This document shows, in pieces, positions 1 to 10,100 of a stretch of 64,000 bases of DNA. The position numbers were made by a program, and so were the translations under genes. Source of the DNA: Ptiloglossa arizonensis (lineage: Eukaryota; Arthropoda; Insecta; Hymenoptera; Colletidae). The notes beneath the pieces were generated by a model. The model had not been told where the DNA came from. It did not search any database and saw nothing but the letters and a program-made list of their open reading frames with translations. The DNA lies in assembly GCF_051014685.1 (NCBI RefSeq), contig NC_135060.1, forward strand, positions 1 through 64,000, in the 5' to 3' direction. The number at the start of each line of letters is the position of its first letter. Within the stretch, counting starts at the first letter, position 1.

Positions 1-3000
1 CCTAACCCAGACCTAACCCAGACCTAACCCAGACCTAACCCAGACCTAACCCAGACCTAACCCAGACCTAACCCAGACCTAACCCAGACCTAACCCAGAC
101 CTAACCCAGACCTAACCCAGACCTAACCCAGACCTAACCCAGACCTAACCCAGACCTAACCCAGACCTAACCCAGACCTAACCCAGACCTAACCCAGACC
201 TAACCCAGACCTAACCCAGACCTAACCCAGACCTAACCCAGACCTAACCCGACCTAACCCAGACCTAACCCAGACCTAACCCAGACCTAACCCAGACCTA
301 ACCCAGACCTAACCCAGACCTAACCCAGACCTAACCCAGACCTAACCCAGACCTAACCCAGACCTAACCCAGACCTAACCCAGACCTAACCCAGACCTAA
401 CCCAGACCTAACCCAGACCTAACCCAGACCTAACCCAGACCTAACCCAGACCTAACCCAGACCTAACCCAGACCTAACCCAGACCTAACCCAGACCTAAC
501 CCAGACCTAACCCAGACCTAACCCAGACCTAACCCAGACCTAACCCAGACCTAACCCAGACCTAACCCAGACCTAACCCAGACCTAACCCAGACCTAACC
601 CAGACCTAACCCAGACCTAACCCAGACCTAACCCAGACCTAACCCAGACCTAACCCAGACCTAACCCAGACCTAACCCAGACCTAACCCAGACCTAACCC
701 AGACCTAACCCAGACCTAACCCAGACCTAACCCAGACCTAACCCAGACCTAACCCAGACCTAACCCAGACCTAACCCAGACCTAACCCAGACCTAACCCA
801 GACCTAACCCAGACCTAACCCAGACCTAACCCAGACCTAACCCAGACCTAACCCAGACCTAACCCAGACCTAACCCAGACCTAACCCAGACCTAACCCAG
901 ACCTAACCCAGACCTAACCCAGACCTAACCCAGACCTAACCCAGACCTAACCCAGACCTAACCCAGACCTAACCCAGACCTAACCCAGACCTAACCCAGA
1001 CCTAACCCAGACCTAACCCAGACCTAACCCAGACCTAACCCAGACCTAACCCAGACCTAACCCAGACCTAACCCAGACCTAACCCAGACCTAACCCAGAC
1101 CTAACCCAGACCTAACCCAGACCTAACCCAGACCTAACCCAGACCTAACCCAGACCTAACCCAGACCTAACCCAGACCTAACCCAGACCTAACCCAGACC
1201 TAACCCAGACCTAACCCAGACCTAACCCAGACCTAACCCAGACCTAACCCAGACCTAACCCAGACCTAACCCAGACCTAACCCAGACCTAACCCAGACCT
1301 AACCCAGACCTAACCCAGACCTAACCCAGACCTAACCCAGACCTAACCCAGACCTAACCCAGACCTAACCCAGACCTAACCCAGACCTAACCCAGACCTA
1401 ACCCAGACCTAACCCAGACCTAACCCAGACCTAACCCAGACCTAACCCAGACCTAACCCAGACCTAACCCAGACCTAACCCAGACCTAACCCAGACCTAA
1501 CCCAGACCTAACCCAGACCTAACCCAGACCTAACCCAGACCTAACCCAGACCTAACCCAGACCTAACCCAGACCTAACCCAGACCTAACCCAGACCTAAC
1601 CCAGACCTAACCCAGACCTAACCCAGACCTAACCCAGACCTAACCCAGACCTAACCCAGACCTAACCCAGACCTAACCCAGACCTAACCCAGACCTAACC
1701 CAGACCTAACCCAGACCTAACCCAGACCTAACCCAGACCTAACCCAGACCTAACCCAGACCTAACCCAGACCTAACCCAGACCTAACCCAGACCTAACCC
1801 AGACCTAACCCAGACCTAACCCAGACCTAACCCAGACCTAACCCAGACCTAACCCAGACCTAACCCAGACCTAACCCAGACCTAACCCAGACCTAACCCA
1901 GACCTAACCCAGACCTAACCCAGACCTAACCCAGACCTAACCCAGACCTAACCCAGACCTAACCCAGACCTAACCCAGACCTAACCCAGACCTAACCCAG
2001 ACCTAACCCAGACCTAACCCAGACCTAACCCAGACCTAACCCAGACCTAACCCAGACCTAACCCAGACCTAACCCAGACCTAACCCAGACCTAACCCAGA
2101 CCTAACCCAGACCTAACCCAGACCTAACCCAGACCTAACCCAGACCTAACCCAGACCTAACCCAGACCTAACCCAGACCTAACCCAGACCTAACCCAGAC
2201 CTAACCCAGACCTAACCCAGACCTAACCCAGACCTAACCCAGACCTAACCCAGACCTAACCCAGACCTAACCCAGACCTAACCCAGACCTAACCCAGACC
2301 TAACCCAGACCTAACCCAGACCTAACCCAGACCTAACCCAGACCTAACCCAGACCTAACCCAGACCTAACCCAGACCTAACCCAGACCTAACCCAGACCT
2401 AACCCAGACCTAACCCAGACCTAACCCAGACCTAACCCAGACCTAACCCAGACCTAACCCAGACCTAACCCAGACCTAACCCAGACCTAACCCAGACCTA
2501 ACCCAGACCTAACCCAGACCTAACCCAGACCTAACCCAGACCTAACCCAGACCTAACCCAGACCTAACCCAGACCTAACCCAGACCTAACCCAGACCTAA
2601 CCCAGACCTAACCCAGACCTAACCCAGACCTAACCCAGACCTAACCCAGACCTAACCCAGACCTAACCCAGACCTAACCCAGACCTAACCCAGACCTAAC
2701 CCAGACCTAACCCAGACCTAACCCAGACCTAACCCAGACCTAACCCAGACCTAACCCAGACCTAACCCAGACCTAACCCAGACCTAACCCAGACCTAACC
2801 CAGACCTAACCCAGACCTAACCCAGACCTAACCCAGACCTAACCCAGACCTAACCCAGACCTAACCCAGACCTAACCCAGACCTAACCCAGACCTAACCC
2901 AGACCTAACCCAGACCTAACCCAGACCTAACCCAGACCTAACCCAGACCTAACCCAGACCTAACCCAGACCTAACCCAGACCTAACCCAGACCTAACCCA

Positions 3001-4575
3001 GACCTAACCCAGACCTAACCCAGACCTAACCCAGACCTAACCCAGACCTAACCCAGACCTAACCCAGACCTAACCCAGACCTAACCCAGACCTAACCCAG
3101 ACCTAACCCAGACCTAACCCAGACCTAACCCAGACCTAACCCAGACCTAACCCAGACCTAACCCAGACCTAACCCAGACCTAACCCAGACCTAACCCAGA
3201 CCTAACCCAGACCTAACCCAGACCTAACCCAGACCTAACCCAGACCTAACCCAGACCTAACCCAGACCTAACCCAGACCTAACCCAGACCTAACCCAGAC
3301 CTAACCCAGACCTAACCCAGACCTAACCCAGACCTAACCCAGACCTAACCCAGACCTAACCCAGACCTAACCCAGACCTAACCCAGACCTAACCCAGACC
3401 TAACCCAGACCTAACCCAGACCTAACCCAGACCTAACCCAGACCTAACCCAGACCTAACCCAGACCTAACCCAGACCTAACCCAGACCTAACCCAGACCT
3501 AACCCAGACCTAACCCAGACCTAACCCAGACCTAACCCAGACCTAACCCAGACCTAACCCAGACCTAACCCAGACCTAACCCAGACCTAACCCAGACCTA
3601 ACCCAGACCTAACCCAGACCTAACCCAGACCTAACCCAGACCTAACCCAGACCTAACCCAGACCTAACCCAGACCTAACCCAGACCTAACCCAGACCTAA
3701 CCCAGACCTAACCCAGACCTAACCCAGACCTAACCCAGACCTAACCCAGACCTAACCCAGACCTAACCCAGACCTAACCCAGACCTAACCCAGACCTAAC
3801 CCAGACCTAACCCAGACCTAACCCAGACCTAACCCAGACCTAACCCAGACCTAACCCAGACCTAACCCAGACCTAACCCAGACCTAACCCAGACCTAACC
3901 CAGACCTAACCCAGACCTAACCCAGACCTAACCCAGACCTAACCCAGACCTAACCCAGACCTAACCCAGACCTAACCCAGACCTAACCCAGACCTAACCC
4001 AGACCTAACCCAGACCTAACCCAGACCTAACCCAGACCTAACCCAGACCTAACCCAGACCTAACCCAGACCTAACCCAGACCTAACCCAGACCTAACCCA
4101 GACCTAACCCAGACCTAACCCAGACCTAACCCAGACCTAACCCAGACCTAACCCAGACCTAACCCAGACCTAACCCAGACCTAACCCAGACCTAACCCAG
4201 ACCTAACCCAGACCTAACCCAGACCTAACCCAGACCTAACCCAGACCTAACCCAGACCTAACCCAGACCTAACCCAGACCTAACCCAGACCTAACCCAGA
4301 CCTAACCCAGACCTAACCCAGACCTAACCCAGACCTAACCCAGACCTAACCCAGACCTAACCCAGACCTAACCCAGACCTAACCCAGACCTAACCCAGAC
4401 CTAACCCAGACCTAACCCAGACCTAACCCAGACCTAACCCAGACCTAACCCAGACCTAACCCAGACCTAACCCAGACCTAACCCAGACCTAACCCAGACC
4501 TAACCCAGACCTAACCCAGACCTAACCCAGACCTAACCCAGACCTAACCCAGACCTAACCCAGACCTAACCCAGA
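1..4575 (-). repeat. Terminal telomere array, 11-bp unit (G-strand TTAGGTCTGGG)
   Basis: The top strand reads CCTAACCCAGA repeated without visible change from the first base, so the G-rich strand points off the left end as expected for a chromosome terminus. Arithmetic on the phase gives about 416 units: 415 of 11 bp plus one 10-bp unit near position 250 that lacks an A. The unit is the arthropod TTAGG extended by TCTGGG. This orientation and purity support a true telomere and not an interstitial block. The exact length depends on assembly of a perfect repeat. Confidence 0.97.
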
Positions 4576-5683
4576 CCTAACCCGGACCTAACCCGGTCCT
4601 AACCCGGACCTAACCCGGTCCTAACCCGGACCTAACCCGGTCCTAACCCGGACCTAACCCGGTCCTAACCCGGACCTAACCCGGTCCTAACCCGGACCTA
4701 ACCCGGTCCTAACCCGGACCTAACCCGGTCCTAACCCGGACCTAACCCGGTCCTAACCCGGACCTAACCCGGTCCTAACCCGGACCTAACCCGGTCCTAA
4801 CCCGGACCTAACCCGGTCCTAACCCGGACCTAACCCGGTCCTAACCCGGACCTAACCCGGTCCTAACCCGGACCTAACCCGGTCCTAACCCGGACCTAAC
4901 CCGGTCCTAACCCGGACCTAACCCGGTCCTAACCCGGACCTAACCCGGTCCTAACCCGGACCTAACCCGGTCCTAACCCGGACCTAACCCGGTCCTAACC
5001 CGGACCTAACCCGGTCCTAACCCGGACCTAACCCGGTCCTAACCCGGACCTAACCCGGTCCTAACCCGGACCTAACCCGGTCCTAACCCGGACCTAACCC
5101 GGTCCTAACCCGGACCTAACCCGGTCCTAACCCGGACCTAACCCGGTCCTAACCCGGACCTAACCCGGTCCTAACCCGGACCTAACCCGGTCCTAACCCG
5201 GACCTAACCCGGTCCTAACCCGGACCTAACCCGGTCCTAACCCGGACCTAACCCGGTCCTAACCCGGACCTAACCCGGTCCTAACCCGGACCTAACCCGG
5301 TCCTAACCCGGACCTAACCCGGTCCTAACCCGGACCTAACCCGGTCCTAACCCGGACCTAACCCGGTCCTAACCCGGACCTAACCCGGTCCTAACCCGGA
5401 CCTAACCCGGTCCTAACCCGGACCTAACCCGGTCCTAACCCGGACCTAACCCGGTCCTAACCCGGACCTAACCCGGTCCTAACCCGGACCTAACCCGGTC
5501 CTAACCCGGACCTAACCCGGTCCTAACCCGGACCTAACCCGGTCCTAACCCGGACCTAACCCGGTCCTAACCCGGACCTAACCCGGTCCTAACCCGGACC
5601 TAACCCGGTCCTAACCCGGACCTAACCCGGTCCTAACCCGGACCTAACCCGGTCCTAACCCGGTCCTAACCCTGACCTAACCT
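4576..5683 (-). repeat. Telomere-variant array: alternating 11-mers forming a 22-bp dimer
   Basis: The top strand alternates CCTAACCCGGA and CCTAACCCGGT. From 4576 to 5653 the alternation is strict for 98 units (49 dimers). It then breaks with a second consecutive GGT unit (5654-5664), a CCTAACCCTGA unit (5665-5675) and a truncated CCTAACCT (5676-5683). Orientation is the same as the terminal array. The boundary with the CCCAGA array at 4575/4576 is abrupt, with no intermixing. Confidence 0.95.
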
Positions 5684-6430
5684 GGGGGAGGTGGTGTCCT
5701 GAAGACGGTGGTAGTCCTGGAGCGTTGAGGACAACTGGAGAGGTGGGGGTCCTGGGGCGTTGCGGGTTCTCGGGGGCGGCGGGGGTCCTGGGGTTGTTCG
5801 GGTGTCCTGGAGCGGAGGAGCGTCCTGCGTCGGTGGGGGTCCTGGCGGCGGTGTGTTTCCTGGGGGTGTTGGGGGTTCCTCAAGGGTTTTGGGGGTCCTG
5901 GGGGTGTTGGGGGATCCTGTGGCGCTGGGGGATCCTGGGGCGATAGGGGATCCTGGCGGGCGGTGGGGGTCCTGGGGGTGTTGTGGGTCCTGGGGGTTGT
6001 TAGGGGATCCTGGAGCGGTGGGGGTCCTGGAGCGGTGGGGGTCCTTGAGCGGGGGGGGTCCTTGAGCGGGGGGGGGGTCCTGGGGCGGTGGGGGCTCCTG
6101 AGGCGGTGGGGGGTCCTGGGTCGGCGGCGGCTCCTGGGAAGGTGGAGGGTCCTGGGCGTGTTGGGGGTCCTGGGGGTTATGGGGGTGTTGGGGCGTATTG
6201 GGGGGTGTTCCGGCGATGGGGGATCCTGGGGCTGTGGGGGGTCCTGGAGCGGTGTGGGTCCTGCGGGGTGGGGGGTCCAGGGCACGCTGGTGGCTCCTGT
6301 GGCGGTGGGGGCTCCTGGGGCGGAGGGGGCTCCTGGGGCTCCTGGGGCGCTGGGGTGTCCTGGGTCGGTGGGGGGTTCCTCAGGAGGTGGGGTCCTGAGG
6401 CTGGTCCAGGCTGGTGTCCGGGCTGGTCCT
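5684..6430 (+). repeat. G-rich degenerate minisatellite (GGGGTCCTGGGGCGGTG type)
   Basis: About 750 bp of strongly G-rich top strand, built from imperfect copies of roughly 15-25 bp centred on GGGTCCTGG followed by AGCGGTG, GGCGGTG or GGTGTTG. The same GGGGTCCTGTGGCG words recur in the composite satellite at 7.2-12.5 kb, so the two blocks are related. Lack of stop codons creates long chance open frames on both strands (for example a Pro/Arg/Thr-rich one on the minus strand at 5677-6540), which I do not regard as genes. Many GGGG runs suggest G-quadruplex potential. Confidence 0.85.
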
Positions 6431-7007
6431 CCGGGCCTTTGGAGATCCGTCCACCTCGGGATCTCCCCGCGGAATGAAAATTTTCGCAACCGGTACCTCC
6501 TTATATACCCTCGGAGAAGGTAATTCGGCAGTTGCGTCAATTGGCCTTAAAGTAATTTTCAATCAATTTAAGTACACTTCCGCCATTATTTTAACCAGGA
6601 TATTCTTAGTAATAGTCCATACTATGGTCCTGTGGTAGATTGTTAATAATTATGATAAATATACATAAACAAATTCGGAAATCTATCAAGGCGAACAGGT
6701 TTAGTGAATGCTTGTTCATCTCCTCGATCATTATTAACATTTACGAGTCTTCCGAATATGAATGTAACAATTACCATATTATTTACATGCATATTTACTT
6801 CTGTATCTAAATTCACTCGTTACAAAGAGTTAACGTGGTCATAGAAATTAATTTTAATCGAATTTCAATACAGAAAATGCTTTCTAACATGTTGCTTAGG
6901 TTTATTAACTTTTTAACACATGCGAAGTAATAATTGTTTGTTAGACATTTTAGATTAAGTTTGTTTATATCTTATCATTTATACAATTCCGGTACAACTA
7001 GTTCCGG
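6431..7007 (+). repeat. Subtelomeric AT-rich element, copy A
   Basis: Starts at the GC-to-AT transition (GATCCGTCCACCTCGGGAT, then CCCCGCGGAATG, then an AT-rich body). It is matched over most of its length by 12549-13106 at roughly nine bases in ten. Near the left edge is a TATATA motif (about 6503) preceded by GC-rich sequence. No coding capacity is seen beyond a short chance frame, and no terminal repeats or target-site duplication were found, so its origin is unknown. Confidence 0.85.
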
Positions 7008-7029
7008 AGATAGTTCCGGGGTCAGGACT

Positions 7030-7198
7030 GGGCCATAGAAATTCATTTTAATCGAATTACAATACAGAAAATGCTTTCTAACATGTTGCTAAAGTTTATT
7101 AACTTTTTCACACATGTGAAGTAATAATTGTTTGTTATACATTTTAAATTAAGTTTGCATATATCTTATCATTTATACAATACCGGTACAACTAGTTA
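7030..7198 (+). repeat. Tandem second copy of the right part of the AT-rich element
   Basis: Sequence from CATAGAAATTCATTTTAAT to ACTAGTTACGG repeats 6838-7007 with only scattered changes. The two are separated by about 25 bp, GTTCCGGGGTCAGGACTGGG, which is the anchor motif of the neighbouring composite satellite. The AT-rich element and the GC-rich satellite are therefore physically interleaved. Confidence 0.85.
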
Positions 7199-10100
7199 CG
7201 GAGTTAGGTCTGGGTTAGGTCTGGGTTATATCCGGGGTCCGGGGGCGACCCTGATGGTTCCTGTGTCGGCTGTGGTGGCGCTGAGGGGTCAGGGTTAGTT
7301 CAGGGTTAGGTCACGAGTCAGGACTGGGATAGGTCTGGGTTAGGTCTGGGTTAGGTCTGGTGTCATGTGGCTTCTCTGAGGTGTACCGAGGCGGCGCTGA
7401 GAGGTCCTGCGGTGGTGCTGCGGGGACCTGTGGCGTCGTTGAGTGGCCTGTGTTAGTTCCTGGGCTACTTCCGGGGTCAGGACTGGGTTACGTCTGGGTT
7501 AGGTCTGCGTTAGTTCTGGGTTAGGTCCGTCGTCCAGTGGCGGCGCTGAGGGGTCCGGTGGCGTCGCTAAGGGCTTCGGTAGCACCGCTGAGGGGTCCTG
7601 TCGCGTAGCTGAGGGGTCTGTATAAGTTCCGGGGTTAGTTCCGGGGTCAGGACTGGGTTACGTCTGGGTTAGGTCTGGGTTAGGTCTGTTGTCATGTGGC
7701 GGCTCTGAAGTGTACTGAGGCGGCTCTGAGGGGTCCTGTGGCAGCGCTGAGGGATCAGTGTCAGTTACGGAGCTAGTTCCGGGGTCAGGACTGGGTTACG
7801 TCTGAGTTAGATCTGCGTTAGGTCTGGGTTAGTTCTGGGTTAGGTCTGGGGTTCTGGGTTAGGTCTGGGGTTCTGGGTTAGTTCTGGGATAGGTCTGGAT
7901 TAGGTCCGGGGTCTTGTGGCGGCGGTGAGGGGTCCTGAGTTACGTCTGTGTTACGTCTGGCTTTGGTCCGGGGTCTTGTGGCGGCGCTGAGAGGTCCTGC
8001 AGCGATGCTGATGGGTCCTGTGGCGTCGCTGAGGGGTCCTGTGTCAGCGCTTAGGGGCCCTGTGGTGGCGCTGATGGGTCCGTGTTAGTTCCGGGTTCAG
8101 GACAGGGTTTGGTCTGGGTTAGGTCTGGGTTAGGTCTGGGTTAGGTCTGGGTTAGGTCTGGGTTAGGTCTGGGTTAGGTCTGGGTTAGGTCTGGGTTAGG
8201 TCTGGGTTAGGTGTGGGTTAGGTCTGGGTTAGGTCCGGGGTCGTGTGGCGGCGCTGAGGGGTTCTGTGGTGACTCTAAGATGTCCGGTAGCGGCGCTGAG
8301 GGGTCCTGCAACGGCGTTGAGAGGTCCTGGGTTAGGTCTGGATTAGGTCTGGGTTAGGTCTGGGTTAGGTCTGGGTTAGGTCTGGGTTAGGTCTGGGTTA
8401 GGTCCGGTGTCTTGTGACGGCGGAGTGGGGTCCTGGGTTAGGCCTGGATTAGGTCCGTGGTCTTGTGGCGGCGTTGAGGGGTCCTGAGTTAGGTCTGTGT
8501 TAGGTCTGGCTTTGGTCCGGGGTCTTGTGGCGGCGCTGAGAGGTCCTGCAGCGATGCTGATGGGTCCTGTGTCGTCGCTGAGGGGTCCTGTGTCAGTGCT
8601 TAGGGGCCCTGTGGCGGTGCTGATGGGTCCGTGTTAGTTCCGGGGTCAGGACTGAATTTGGTCTGCGTTAGGTCTGGGTTAGGTCTGGGTTAGGTCTGGT
8701 TTAGGTCTGGGTTAGGTCCGGGGTCGTGTGGCGGCGCTGAGGGGTTCTGCGGTGACTCTGAGATGTCCTGTAGCGGCTCTGAGGGGTCCTGTGACGGTGT
8801 TAGGTCTGGTTTAGGTCTGGGTTAGGTCTGGGTTAGGTCTGGGTTAGGTCTGGGTTAGGTCCGGGGTCGTGTAGCGGTGCTGAGGGGTTCTGTGGTGACT
8901 TTGAGATGTCCGGTAGCGGCGCTGAGGGGTCCTGTGACGGCGTTGAGAGGTCCTGTGGCAGCGCTTAGGGGCCCTGTGGCGGCGCTGATGGGTCCGTGTG
9001 AGTTCCGTGGTCAGGACTGGATTTGGTCTGGGTTAGTTCTGGGTTAGGTCTGGGTCAGGTCTGGGTTAGGTCCGGGGTCTTGTGGCGGCTGAGAGGGGTC
9101 CTGGGTTAGGTCTGGGTTAGGTCCGGGGTCTTGTGGCAGCGGTGAGGGGTCCTGAGTTAGGTCTGGGTTAGGTCTGGCTTTGGTCCGGGGTCTTGTGGCG
9201 GCGCTGAGAGGTCCTGCGGCGATCCTGATGGGTCCTGTGGCGTCGCTGAGGGGTCCTGTGTCAGCGCTTAGGGGCCCTGTGTTGGCGCTGATGGGTCCGT
9301 GTTAGTTCCGGAGTCAGGACTGGGTTAGGTCTGGGTAAGGTGTGGGTTAGGTCTGGGTTAGTTCTGGGTTAGGTCTGGGTTAGGTCCGGGTTCGTGTGGC
9401 GGCGCTAAGGGGTACTGTGGTGACCCTGAGATGTCCGGTAGCGGCGCTGAGGGGTCCTGTGACGGCGTTGAGAGGTCCTGTGGCAGCGCTTAGGGGCCCT
9501 GTGGCGGCGCTGACGGGTCCGTGTTAGTTCCGGGTTCAGGACAGGGTTTGGTCTGGGTTAGGTCTGGGTTAGGTCTGGGTTAGGTCTGGGTTAGGTCTGG
9601 GTTAGGTCTGGGTTAGGTCCGTGGGCTTGTGGCGGCGGAGAGGGGTCCTGGGTTAGGTCTGGGTTAGGTCCGGGGTCTTGTGGCGGCGTTGAGGGATCCT
9701 GAGTTAGGTCTGTGTTAGGTCTGGGTTTGGTCCGGGTTACGTCTGGGTTAGGTCCGGGGTCTTGTGACGGCAGAGAGGGGTCCTGGGTTAGGCCTGGATT
9801 AGGTCCGTGGTCTTGTGGCGGCGTTGAGGGGTCCTGAGTTAGGTCTGTGTTAGGTTTGGCTTTGGTCCGGGGTTTTGTGGCGGCGCTGAGAGGTCCTGCA
9901 GCGATGCTGATGGGTCCTGTGTCGTCGCTGAGGGGTCCTGTGTCAGTGCTTAGGGGCCCTGTGTCAGTGCTTAGGGGCCCTGTGGCGGCGCTGATGTGTC
10001 CGTGTTAGTTCCGGGGTCAAGACTGAATTTGGTCTGGGTTAGGTCTGGGTTAGGTCTGGGTTAGGTCTGGGTTAGGTCTGGGTTAGGTCTGGGTTAGGTC

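Noticed and set aside
5677..6540. 287-codon Pro/Arg/Thr-rich open frame on the minus strand, with overlapping Gly-rich frames on plus
   Set aside because: Composition follows the G-rich minisatellite, which lacks stop codons in several frames at once; there is no domain, splice or start context.
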